Assembly: GCA_035534615.1 (NCBI GenBank)
Contig: DATLRO010000036.1
Span: 1-46,073, forward strand
Length of the DNA stretch: 46,073 nucleotides
Origin: JAGWRA01 sp035534615
Lineage (GTDB): Bacteria; Acidobacteriota; Vicinamibacteria; Vicinamibacterales; CAVVIG01
Reading direction: 5' to 3'
Position 1 is the first letter of the stretch. Every line of letters begins with the position of its first letter. Positions 23,807-31,609 of this stretch are shown piece by piece. A program made the translations under genes and the position numbers. The notes under the pieces were generated by a model. The model made no database searches and had not been told where the DNA came from. It was given only the letters and a program-made list of their open reading frames with translations.

Positions 23807-26503
23807 CTACGCCTTCGCCTCCTTCCAGGTGGCGCCGATGCCGACGTCCACCGTCAGCGGCACGGCCAGCTGGACCGCGTGTTCCATGTCCCTCCTGACG
23901 AGTGCGGCGACCTCTTCGGCCTCGTCGCGCGGCACCTCGAACAGCAGCTCATCGTGCACGGTGAGGATCATCCGGGCGGGGACGGCGCCGCGCCGCGGCC
24001 GCCGCCGCAGGGTGGCGTGGACGTCGATCATGGCGCGCTTGAGGATGTCGGCGGCCGAGCCCTGGATCGGCAGGTTGACGGCGGCGCGCTCGGCGGCGGC
24101 GCGGATCTGGCCGTTGTGGCTGTTCAGCTCCGGCATGGCGCGGCGCCGGCCGGCCATCGTCTTCACGTAGCCGGAGGCGCGGGCGTCGGCGAGCGTGCGG
24201 TCGATGAAGCCCCGGACGCGGGGGAAGCCGGCGAAGTACGCGTCGATGAACTGCTGCGCGGCCGCCGGCGGGACGCCGATGTCGCGCGCGAGCGTGAACG
24301 CGGTCTTCCCGTACAGCAGCGCGTAGTTGATGATCTTCGCCCGGCGCCGGAGCTCGTGCGGATCGAGCCCGCTCGACGGACCGAACACCTGCCGCGCGGT
24401 CCGGTCGTGGATGTCCTCGCCGCGCCGGAACGCCTCGATGAGCGTCTCGTCCTCCGCCAGGTGCGCGAGGACCCTGAGCTCGATCTGCGAGTAGTCGGCT
24501 GAAATCAGCAGGCAGCCCGGCTCGGCGACGAAGGCCTGCCGGATTTCCCGCCCCAGCTCGGTCCGGATCGGAATGTTCTGCAGGTTCGGCTCGCTGCTGC
24601 TCAGCCGGCCGGTCGCCGCGACCGCCTGGTTGAACGAGGTGTGGACGCGGCCGGTCTCCGGGTGGACGAGCTGCGGCAGGGCGTCGATGTAGGTCCCCTT
24701 GAGCTTCTGCAGCCCCCGCCATTCGAGGATCTGGCGCGGCAGGTCGTGTATCAGCGCGAGTTCCTCCAGCACGTCGACCGAGGTCGAGGCCGTGCGGGTC
24801 TTCCCCGTCCGCTTCAGCGCCGGCAGCCCCAGCTTGTCGAACAGGATCTCCGACAGCTGCTTCGGCGAGTTGATGTTGAACTCCTGGCCGGCCAGATCGA
24901 CGATCCGCGCGGTGCGCTCGGCCAGCTCGCGCTCGATGTGCGCCGACTGCGCGGCCAGCGCCGCCGCGTCCACCCGGATGCCGGCGCGCTCCACGTCGAT
25001 CAGGACCGGCACCAGCGGCATCTCGAGGTCGCGGAAGACGCGGTCGAGCGCCTCGGTCACCAGCACCGGCGCCAGCCGGTCGGCCAGCTGCAGCGCGAGA
25101 TCGGCCCGCTCGCCGGCGAACGTCAGGACGCCGGCCACCGGAATCCGGCCGAACGGCAGCGCCCGGGCGCCGCGGCCGCGCACCTCCTCTTCGGGGACCG
25201 CCTTGTAGCCGAGGTGTTCGAGCGCCACCTCTTCGAGCGGATGCCCGGCGCGGCCGGCGTCCAGCAGGTAGCTGGCGAGCATCGTGTCGAACTCCAGGCC
25301 GTCGATCTCGAGGCCGGCCCGCGCCAGCACGATCGCCGCGAACTTCAGGTCGTGGCCGACCTTCCGGATGGCGGGGTTGGCGAACACCGGCGCCAGCACG
25401 GCCAGGGCCGCCCGCCGATCGAACATCGGCCCGTCGTCGAGCGCCGTGTGGCCGAGCGGCACGTAGCGCGCGGCGTGCGGGGCGGCGGCGACGACGAGGC
25501 CGACCGGATGGGCGGTCATGGCCGCCGTGCCGTCCGCCACCACGTGAACGGCGAACCGGCCGGCCGCCTCGAGGGCGCCGGCGAGCTGCGCGAGCGCGTC
25601 GAGCGAGGGGACCACCGCGTAATCGCTCGACACCGTGTCGGCCGTCGGCGCGTAGTCGGCCAGCAGCGACCGGAAGCCGAGCTGTGAGAACAGATCGTAG
25701 CAGCGCTGACGGGCCGGGCCGGTGAAGCGGAACCCGTCGAGATTGAACTCCACCGGGACGTCGGTGCGGATCCGCAGCAGCTCGCGGCTCTGGCGCGCGA
25801 GATCGGCGTGCGCCAGCAGCGCCTCCCGGTACTTCTTCTGGGGGACGTCGCCGGCGTGCGCGAGCAGCGCGTCGAGCGAGCCCCAGGTGGCGATCAGCTC
25901 GCGCGCCCCCTTCTCGCCGATGCCGGGAACGCCCTTCACGTTGTCGATGGCGTCGCCCATGAGGGCGAGGGTGTCCACGACCTGCCCGGGCAGGACGCCG
26001 AACTTCTCCCGGACGCCCGCCGCGTCGTACCAGGTGCCCTCGTCGCGCGGGTTGAACACCTCGATGTCGTCGCGCACGAGCTGGAAGAAGTCCTTGTCGC
26101 CGGTCACGAGCGCCACGCGGTAGCCGGCGGCGGCGGCCCGTTCGGCGATCGTGCCGAGGACGTCGTCGGCTTCGTAGCCGGCCATCGTGACGATCGGGAC
26201 GCCGAGCGCTTCGCAGGCGGCGTGCACCCACGGCACCTGTTCGACGAGGTCGGCCGGCATCGGCGCGCGGTTGGCCTTGTAGTCGGCCGCCATCCCGGAT
26301 CGGAACGTGGGGCCGGCCAGGTCGAACGAGGCCGCGATCCACGCCGGCTGCTGCTCGCTGATCAGCTTGCGCAGCATTGCGACGAAGCCGTACACGGCGT
26401 TCGTCGAGCGGCCGTCCGGACCGGTGAGTCCGCGGATCGCGTGATACGCGCGGTACATCTGCGAATTGCCGTCGATGAGATAGAGGCGAGGCCGGTCGGT
26501 CAT
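23807..26503 (-). CDS. polA: DNA polymerase I
   Basis: This 898-residue protein has all three Pol I modules. Residues 1-290 are the 5'-3' nuclease, with YLIDGNSQMYRAYHAI, AGYEADDVLGT, VTGDKDFFQLV and GDAIDNVKGVPGIGEKGA. Residues about 300-490 are a 3'-5' exonuclease-like domain that has lost its metal ligands: D-x-E is H320-V-V322, the NLKYD aspartate is A389, and the Y-x3-D is F462 and R466. The polymerase part has motif A (SADYSQIELRVLAHL), motif B (RRRAKIINYALLYG, Tyr at 727) and motif C (VHDELLFEV). It should fill gaps and remove Okazaki primers without proofreading. The start is ATG 26503. Confidence 0.95.
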   Translation of the reverse strand: MTDRPRLYLIDGNSQMYRAYHAIRGLTGPDGRSTNAVYGFVAMLRKLISEQQPAWIAASFDLAGPTFRSGMAADYKANRAPMPADLVEQVPWVHAACEALGVPIVTMAGYEADDVLGTIAERAAAAGYRVALVTGDKDFFQLVRDDIEVFNPRDEGTWYDAAGVREKFGVLPGQVVDTLALMGDAIDNVKGVPGIGEKGARELIATWGSLDALLAHAGDVPQKKYREALLAHADLARQSRELLRIRTDVPVEFNLDGFRFTGPARQRCYDLFSQLGFRSLLADYAPTADTVSSDYAVVPSLDALAQLAGALEAAGRFAVHVVADGTAAMTAHPVGLVVAAAPHAARYVPLGHTALDDGPMFDRRAALAVLAPVFANPAIRKVGHDLKFAAIVLARAGLEIDGLEFDTMLASYLLDAGRAGHPLEEVALEHLGYKAVPEEEVRGRGARALPFGRIPVAGVLTFAGERADLALQLADRLAPVLVTEALDRVFRDLEMPLVPVLIDVERAGIRVDAAALAAQSAHIERELAERTARIVDLAGQEFNINSPKQLSEILFDKLGLPALKRTGKTRTASTSVDVLEELALIHDLPRQILEWRGLQKLKGTYIDALPQLVHPETGRVHTSFNQAVAATGRLSSSEPNLQNIPIRTELGREIRQAFVAEPGCLLISADYSQIELRVLAHLAEDETLIEAFRRGEDIHDRTARQVFGPSSGLDPHELRRRAKIINYALLYGKTAFTLARDIGVPPAAAQQFIDAYFAGFPRVRGFIDRTLADARASGYVKTMAGRRRAMPELNSHNGQIRAAAERAAVNLPIQGSAADILKRAMIDVHATLRRRPRRGAVPARMILTVHDELLFEVPRDEAEEVAALVRRDMEHAVQLAVPLTVDVGIGATWKEAKA

Positions 26504-26601
26504 GCGTGTGCGTCGGGACGGTCGTGCGGGCGCGACGCCCGGGAGAACGAGGCGGTGTCCGTGCCGATGCCGGGGGGAAGCGCAGGCTGCCGGCGTCAGT
26601 A

Positions 26602-26607
26602 TATCAT
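26602..26607 (+). promoter_or_regulatory. -10 box TATCAT, predicted leaderless start of lipoprotein gene
   Basis: TATCAT is followed by exactly 7 nt and ATG 26615, with no ribosome site. It sits in the polA/lipoprotein divergent region. Confidence 0.5.
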
Positions 26608-26614
26608 TGGCCGG

Positions 26615-27421
26615 ATGGGGATCCTGACGCCGGCGGGGCGAAGCGATTGCCCGCCGACCGGCCGGCCCGGGGTCGTGCGGCGGGCGGCGCGCCCGGCCAT
26701 CGTGGCCGGACTGCTGCTTGCGCTGCTGGTGTGCAGCGGCTGCAGCAGCACGGTCTTTCAACTCTACGAATACCAGGAAGACGTGTACCTGTCGCTCAAC
26801 GGCTCGGCGTCGGTCTACGTCAGCGCGTCCGTGCCGGCGCTGGTGGCGCTGCGCGGCTTCGACCTGAGCACCGATCCGGTGGCGCCGCTGAACCTCGCGA
26901 CCATCCGGGCGCTGTACACGAGCCCGGTGACCCGCGTCGTCAACGTCAGCACGTCGCGCCGGAGCGGCCGCCGGTTCGTCCACGTCCGGGTGGACGTCGA
27001 TGACATCCGCCAGCTGTCGCGCGCCGCGCCGTTCGCCTGGTCGCACTACGAGTTCCGGCGGGAGGGCGACCAGTACGTCTACCGCCAGGTGGTCGGCCCG
27101 TCGGCCGACCGGCCGGTCGGCCACGTCGGCTGGAACGGCAGCGAGATGGTGGCGTTCCGCCTGCACCTGCCGAGCCGGATCACGTTCCACAACGCGAAGC
27201 CGGATCACCTGCTCCGGGGCAACATCCTGCTGTGGGACCAGCCGCTCACCGACCGGATCGCCGGCGTGCCGCTCGACATGGAAGCGCGCATGGAGACGCA
27301 GTCGATTCTCTACCGCACCCTGCTGCTGTTCGGCGTCATGCTGGTCCTGGTGATTGCACTGTTCGCCGGCCTGATCTGGTGGATGATGCGCCGGAGCGGA
27401 CCGTCGCCGTCGCCGTCCTGA
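26615..27421 (+). CDS. Lipoprotein with C-terminal membrane segment
   Basis: The product has 268 residues. A long N-region leads to the hydrophobic stretch AIVAGLLLALLV and a lipobox-like CSGC with the cysteine at residue 43. The mature part is predicted beta-rich (NGSASVYVSASVPALVALRG, FVHVRVDVDDIRQL, MVAFRLHLPSRITFHN, LLRGNILLWDQPL). The end is one transmembrane helix (LYRTLLLFGVMLVLVIALFAGLIWWMM) and an RR tail. An N-terminal lipid anchor plus a C-terminal helix recalls LppM/DUF3153-type proteins, but this is only a similarity of layout. The GNAT gene follows on the same strand after 82 bp. Confidence 0.65.
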   Translation: MGILTPAGRSDCPPTGRPGVVRRAARPAIVAGLLLALLVCSGCSSTVFQLYEYQEDVYLSLNGSASVYVSASVPALVALRGFDLSTDPVAPLNLATIRALYTSPVTRVVNVSTSRRSGRRFVHVRVDVDDIRQLSRAAPFAWSHYEFRREGDQYVYRQVVGPSADRPVGHVGWNGSEMVAFRLHLPSRITFHNAKPDHLLRGNILLWDQPLTDRIAGVPLDMEARMETQSILYRTLLLFGVMLVLVIALFAGLIWWMMRRSGPSPSPS

Positions 27422-27503
27422 TCGGCGGGACAGGCGGCCGGCCTCCGGCCGGACGCGGGTGCGCGGCGCCGCCGGTGCCGCGGGCCCGAAGGGAGATCGC
27501 ATC

Positions 27504-28118
27504 ATGGTGGAGGAGTCTTTCGGCGCCAAACCGACGGTGCTCCGCTGTTCGCGTTGCGGCCGGTTCGTGGACTGGAACGATGCGCGGCTGCAGACCGTGT
27601 GCGAATGCCGCCCGCGCCTCGAGCTGCCGCCCGTGTTCGTGCGGGAGGCGACCGACCGCGATCGCGCGATGCTGACCCAGTTGTTCGTCCGCGACTTCGG
27701 TCACCTGCAGCGCGTGGTCGCCTTCGACGAGACGCTTTCGCTGGACGAATCGCCCGCCATCGTCGCCGAGATGCGGGACGAGCTGGGCGGCGCCCTCGCG
27801 TACCGCCAGATGGGCGACGCGCTCCACATTGTCACCCTCGCCACCGATCCGATGTGGCAGCGGTCCGGCGTCGGCGGCTACCTCGTGGCGGAAGCCGAAC
27901 TGCTGGCCCGACGCCTCCGTCTCCCCCGCCTCGTGGTCGCGACGACGAACGACAACCTGCCCGCCCTGTACTTCTACCAGCGGCACGGCTTCGAGATCCT
28001 GGAGATCACCCCCGGCAGCATGGTCAAGCACGTCGGCCCGTCCGCCATCGGCTTTGCCGGCATTCCGATCCGCGACGAAATCCGCCTGCAGAAGCGCCTG
28101 AGCCCGGACGCCGCCTGA
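27504..28118 (+). CDS. GNAT N-acetyltransferase with N-terminal cysteine cluster
   Basis: The product has 204 residues. Residues 15-35 carry C15-x2-C18 and C33-x-C35, a possible small zinc ribbon. From about residue 50 a GNAT domain follows: VREATDRDRAMLTQLF, ALHIVTLATDPMWQRSGVGGYLVAEAELLARR with the acetyl-CoA pyrophosphate loop (Q/R-x-x-G-x-G/A), and NLPALYFYQRHGFEI. The substrate is unknown. ATG 27504 has GGGAG about 8 nt upstream. The gene faces the TauE-type exporter gene across 145 bp of GC-rich DNA with no clear terminator. Confidence 0.85.
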   Translation: MVEESFGAKPTVLRCSRCGRFVDWNDARLQTVCECRPRLELPPVFVREATDRDRAMLTQLFVRDFGHLQRVVAFDETLSLDESPAIVAEMRDELGGALAYRQMGDALHIVTLATDPMWQRSGVGGYLVAEAELLARRLRLPRLVVATTNDNLPALYFYQRHGFEILEITPGSMVKHVGPSAIGFAGIPIRDEIRLQKRLSPDAA

Positions 28119-28263
28119 CGTCCGGGCCGGCAGCGGCGCCGCCCGGCCGCGTGTTTCCGGCCTGCGGCGCGGCGGCCCGGAGGCGGGGCGGCCCTTCGGC
28201 GCGGCAGGCGGGCGCGCCGGGCCGCGCGTCGCCCTGGCGCGATCGGCAATTCTCCGGGCTGGC

Positions 28264-28986
28264 CTAAGAACGGAGTGCCTGCATCAGCAGGATGGCACCG
28301 ACGGCGATCAGGCCGGCGTGCAGCGCGAGCAGGAACCGCTGGTGGCTGAGGCGCCGGTTGATCGCGCGGCCGAGCACGATGGCCAGCACGATCAGCGGCA
28401 GCGCGTGCAGATAATAGCGGGTGACGAGCGGCGTCCACAGGCCGGTCAGCCAGTAGCCCGCCATTCCCAGGACGCTCGCCGGAAGAAAGTAGCCCTGCAG
28501 CGTCGCCCGGAATTCGGCCGGGGACCAGCGGCGGAGCGACCCGTACACCACCAGGGGCGGCCCGTTCATCCCGTACGCGCCGCCCAGGATGCCGGCCGCC
28601 AGTCCGAACAGCCACGCCCGCCGATCGTCCTTCAGGGTGCGCGGCGTCCGGGTCAGCAGCATGAACGTGGAGAAGGCGATGATCACGGCGCCGAGCGCCG
28701 TCTTGATGACCGGCTCAGCCGCCGTCCTGAGCAGCAGGAGCCCGAGAGGGACGCCGGCCAGCGTCGACAGCACCAGCCAGCCGGCGCTCCGCACGTGCAC
28801 GTGCCGCCAGTCCTGGACGACCACGACGCCGGCCACGGTGATGGAGACGAGGACGGCGACCGGCGCCGCGACGCGGACCGGCATCACGAGCGCGAGCAGC
28901 GGCACGGCCACGAGGGCTTCCCCGAACCCGAACGCCGAACGGACCAGCGTGGCGAAGAACAGGACGACGACGACGTGCACCATCAT
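28264..28986 (-). CDS. TauE/SafE family sulfite-type exporter
   Basis: This 240-residue protein has about eight transmembrane helices in two halves, with FGFGEALVAVPLLALVMPVRVAAPVAVLVS in the first and LFGLAAGILGGAYGMNGPPLVVYGSLRRWSP in the second, the usual pattern of the TauE/SafE family (DUF81). Members export sulfite, sulfoacetate or related anions, but most are uncharacterised. No sulfur-metabolism gene lies nearby. Two adjacent ATG codons (28984 and 28981 regions) both give a reasonable N-terminus. A DinB gene lies 34 bp upstream on the same strand, so they may be co-transcribed. Confidence 0.88.
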   Translation of the reverse strand: MMVHVVVVLFFATLVRSAFGFGEALVAVPLLALVMPVRVAAPVAVLVSITVAGVVVVQDWRHVHVRSAGWLVLSTLAGVPLGLLLLRTAAEPVIKTALGAVIIAFSTFMLLTRTPRTLKDDRRAWLFGLAAGILGGAYGMNGPPLVVYGSLRRWSPAEFRATLQGYFLPASVLGMAGYWLTGLWTPLVTRYYLHALPLIVLAIVLGRAINRRLSHQRFLLALHAGLIAVGAILLMQALRS

Positions 28987-29020
28987 GCCGCCCGTCCCCG
29001 CGCCGTGAGCCCGGCCGGAT

Positions 29021-29533
29021 TCATGCCCCGAGGATCCGCTTCGTCAGCGCCGGCACCCGGCCGCTCAGCCGCGCCTCGAGGGCGAGCTGTCCGCGGTGGT
29101 ATTCCTCGTGCGAGACGCCGTGGTGCATCCAGGCGAGCCGCGTTCCCGGCTGGCCGTCGAAGCGGGTGATGAGCTGCAGCATGTGCAGCTCGCCGGCACG
29201 CCGAATCTGCCGGGCGCCCTGCTCGTGCGTCGTGTCGAGGAGGCGCAGCAGATCGCTCCGCGACGCACGCCGCCGGATCGTGCGCGTGTACTCGCGGATC
29301 AGCCGCGGGTAGGGCTTGCGGGTGAAGTCGCCGTCCGGGCGGCTCAGCTCGCCCGCCATCAGCAGCCCCGATTCGATGATGTGCCAGACGATCTGGCCGG
29401 GCGTCCGCGCGCCGGACGCCGGCCGCACGTCCCAGCCGGACGCCGGCAGATTTCTCGCTTCGGCGATGACACCCGCCCGCGTGTACGCCCAGGCTTCCAG
29501 CATTTCCTCGAGCAGCGTCGTGTAGCGCGTCAT
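29021..29533 (-). CDS. DinB-family protein
   Basis: The product has 170 residues and is predicted as a four-helix bundle. Conserved metal-site histidines of the DinB/YfiT fold are seen in GQIVWHIIESG, and in the C-terminal MHHGVSHEEYHRGQLAL, which carries the typical H-x3-H. Family members bind a divalent metal and are often thiol-dependent transferases; the name does not imply DNA repair here. GGGGAGG lies 5-6 nt upstream of ATG 29533 on the minus strand and fixes the start. The gene precedes the TauE-type exporter gene. Confidence 0.87.
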   Translation of the reverse strand: MTRYTTLLEEMLEAWAYTRAGVIAEARNLPASGWDVRPASGARTPGQIVWHIIESGLLMAGELSRPDGDFTRKPYPRLIREYTRTIRRRASRSDLLRLLDTTHEQGARQIRRAGELHMLQLITRFDGQPGTRLAWMHHGVSHEEYHRGQLALEARLSGRVPALTKRILGA

Positions 29534-29627
29534 GACATCCTCCCCGCTGGCGCGGCTGGACCGGCCGGCACCGTTGATTGAACCACGCCGCGGGCCCGGT
29601 GGCCAGCCTCCGGTCCGCGGGCGGTGC

Positions 29628-29633
29628 TAGCAT
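29628..29633 (+). promoter_or_regulatory. -10 box TAGCAT deciding the start of the FAD oxidase
   Basis: TAGCAT is followed by exactly 7 nt and ATG 29641. The alternative ATG at 29632 lies within this box, so the promoter argues for the second ATG and a leaderless mRNA. Confidence 0.5.
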
Positions 29634-29640
29634 GGCCCGG

Positions 29641-30918
29641 ATGCCGCTGATTGGTGAACCGTACTGGTGGGCGACGGCGCCGCGCCCGGCGGTCGAGCCC
29701 GGACCGCCCGCGCCGCGCGTCGACGTCGCGGTGATCGGCGGCGGCTGCACCGGACTCGCGGCGGCGCGGCGGCTGGCGGCCGGCGGCGCCCGGGTGGCGG
29801 TGTTCGAACAGGAGGCGATCGGCGCCGGCGCCAGCTCCCGGAACGGCGGGCAGGTGCTGACCGGCCTGACGCTCGACACCGCGACGCTCCTCGCCCGCTA
29901 CGGCCGCGAGCGGGCCGGCGCGCTGTTCCAGGCGTCGCTCGACGCCATCGATGCGCTGGAGCGGCTGATCGCGCAGGAGGCGATCGACTGCGGGTTCGTG
30001 CGCTGCGGGCATCTCGAAGCGGCCGTCAAGGCGTCGCACGTCGACGCGCTGGCGCGCGAGCGGGATCAGCTGGCGCGCGAATTCGGCCACGAGGTCCGGC
30101 TCGTCCCGCGGTCCGACGTCTCGACCGAGCTCGGCTCGGAGGCGTATCACGGCCTGCTCGTCGACGAGCGCAGCGCACGGCTGCATCCGGCGCAGTACGT
30201 GTACGGACTGGCCGGTGCGGCGCGGCGCGCCGGGGCGGCACTGCACGAGCGGACCGCGGTCCGGCGCATCGACGCCGACGGCGACCGGCTCCGCCTCGAG
30301 ACGACGCAGGGCGTCGTGTCGGCCGCCGAGGTCATCGTCGCCACCAACGGGTACACCGGCGCGGCGACGCCCGCCCTCCGGCGGCGGCTGGTGGCCGTCG
30401 GATCCTACATGCTCGCGACCGAGCCGCTGAGCCGGGCGGAGGCCGATCGGCTGCTGCCGCGGCGGCGGGTGGTGTACGAATCCCGGGTGCTCCTGCACTA
30501 CTTTCAGCTCGCCCCGGACCGGCGCCTGCTGTTCGGCGGCCGTGCCACCTTCGCGCCCGCCTCGCCCCGGAGCGAGCGGGCGAGCGCGGCCGTGCTCCTG
30601 CGCGACCTCCGCGGCCTGTTTCCGCAGCTCCGCGATCTTCAGCCGGCGTACGTCTGGGGCGGCAACGTGGCGATCGCGCGCGACCGGATGCCGCACGCCG
30701 GGCGGCTGGGCCGGCTGCACTATGCGGCCGGCTATGGCGGGCACGGCCTGGCGCTGTCGACGACGCTGGGCGACGTGATCGGGCGCCGGCTGCTGGGCGA
30801 GCCGGCCGGGCATCCGCTGCTCGAGGCGCCGTTCCGGCCGTTTCCGCTCTACCGCGGGCGGGCCTGGTTCCTGCCGGCCGTGTCCGCCTGGTACCGGCTG
30901 CTCGACCGGCTTTCCTGA
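29641..30918 (+). CDS. FAD-dependent oxidoreductase, DAO family (amine/amino-acid oxidase-like)
   Basis: The product has 425 residues. The N-terminal DVAVIGGGCTGLAAARRLA is the ADP-binding GxGxxG motif, then GAGASSRNGGQVLTGL is the flavin segment of the DAO family. The C-terminal YAAGYGGHGLALSTTLGDVIGRRLLGE closes the FAD site. The start PLIGEPYWWATA resembles gamma-glutamylputrescine oxidase (PuuB) and related enzymes that oxidise secondary or primary amines to aldehydes or imines with oxygen. The substrate is not certain. It lies just before tetR, a DHA2 pump and a PLP decarboxylase, which makes an amine substrate attractive. An ATG at 29632 is also in frame. Confidence 0.87.
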   Translation: MPLIGEPYWWATAPRPAVEPGPPAPRVDVAVIGGGCTGLAAARRLAAGGARVAVFEQEAIGAGASSRNGGQVLTGLTLDTATLLARYGRERAGALFQASLDAIDALERLIAQEAIDCGFVRCGHLEAAVKASHVDALARERDQLAREFGHEVRLVPRSDVSTELGSEAYHGLLVDERSARLHPAQYVYGLAGAARRAGAALHERTAVRRIDADGDRLRLETTQGVVSAAEVIVATNGYTGAATPALRRRLVAVGSYMLATEPLSRAEADRLLPRRRVVYESRVLLHYFQLAPDRRLLFGGRATFAPASPRSERASAAVLLRDLRGLFPQLRDLQPAYVWGGNVAIARDRMPHAGRLGRLHYAAGYGGHGLALSTTLGDVIGRRLLGEPAGHPLLEAPFRPFPLYRGRAWFLPAVSAWYRLLDRLS

Positions 30919-30942
30919 CTGCCCGCCGCCCGGCGTGCATGT

Positions 30943-30948
30943 TATACT
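30943..30948 (+). promoter_or_regulatory. -10 box TATACT (upstream tetR promoter)
   Basis: TATACT matches 5 of 6 consensus bases. It overlaps by one base the palindrome at 30948-30961, so a bound repressor would block transcription start. Confidence 0.5.
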
Positions 30949-30961
30949 GACCGTCTGGTCA
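30948..30961. promoter_or_regulatory. TetR-type operator TGACC-GTCT-GGTCA
   Basis: A perfect inverted repeat with 5-bp arms around GTCT lies 27 bp before the tetR start. Its position at the transcription start and its shape fit autoregulation by the TetR protein encoded just downstream. Confidence 0.6.
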
Positions 30962-30975
30962 TTCTGTTGGAACGC

Positions 30976-30981
30976 TAGTCT
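30976..30981 (+). promoter_or_regulatory. -10 box TAGTCT, second (leaderless) tetR promoter
   Basis: TAGTCT-N7-ATG is the same arrangement as before arsC. If used, it would lie downstream of the operator and give a leaderless mRNA. Confidence 0.45.
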
Positions 30982-30988
30982 TTCGACC

Positions 30989-31609
30989 ATGACGTCACCC
31001 CGACGGCCGCGCAGCAGACGCGAGGTCCTGTCCGAGTTCCGCACCGCCGAAATCCTGGCGGCCGCCCGGTCGGTCTTCGCCGCCCGGGGCTTTGCCGACG
31101 CGACCGTGGACGAGGTCGCGCAGGCGGCCGGCGTGGCCAAGGGCACGCTCTACCTCTACTACCGGTCGAAGCGGGAGATCTACCTCGCGGCGCTCCGCAG
31201 CGGTGTCGAGGAGCTGGTGCTGCGCCTCCGCCAGCGGCTCGAGGCCGAGACGACGGTCGAAGGCGCCATCCGGGCGTTCGTGCAGACGCGGCTCGCGTAC
31301 TTCGAGGCCCACTTGGACTTCTTCCGGATCTACTACTCGGAGTTCGCGACGATGCTGACCCCGGTGCCGGCCTCCCAGCGGTTCGTCCGCGAAATCTATC
31401 TGGACCAGATCCGCCTGCTGGCGTCGGCGCTGCGCGCCGCCGCGGATCGGACGCGCGTCCGGCCGCTCGATCCGGATCGGCTCGCGTTCGCGATCGGGGA
31501 GCTGACGCGCGGCCTCATCAGCGACCGGGCGCTGCGCGGCTCGCAGGCGAGCGTGGACGAGGACGTGGCGTTCGTCCTCGACCTCGTGTGGAACGGTCTT
31601 GCCCCATGA
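30989..31609 (+). CDS. TetR-family transcriptional regulator
   Basis: The product has 206 residues. Residues about 15-65 form the TetR DNA-binding domain: EILAAARSVFAARGFADATVDEVAQAAGVAKGTLYLYYRSKREIYLAA. The C-terminal part (FFRIYYSEFATML, RLLASALRAAADR, ALRGSQASVDEDVAFVLDLVWNGL) is an all-helical ligand domain. The gene overlaps the DHA2 pump by four bases (ATGA at 31606-31609), so repressor and pump are co-expressed. It very probably represses this operon through the palindrome at 30948 and is released by a pump substrate. ATG 30989 is the only start that keeps the HTH intact. Confidence 0.93.
   Translation: MTSPRRPRSRREVLSEFRTAEILAAARSVFAARGFADATVDEVAQAAGVAKGTLYLYYRSKREIYLAALRSGVEELVLRLRQRLEAETTVEGAIRAFVQTRLAYFEAHLDFFRIYYSEFATMLTPVPASQRFVREIYLDQIRLLASALRAAADRTRVRPLDPDRLAFAIGELTRGLISDRALRGSQASVDEDVAFVLDLVWNGLAP

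Noticed and set aside
26504..27529. A 342-codon N-terminal extension of polA
   Set aside because: The Pol I nuclease domain begins exactly at ATG 26503, and the extension overlaps a recognisable lipoprotein gene on the other strand.
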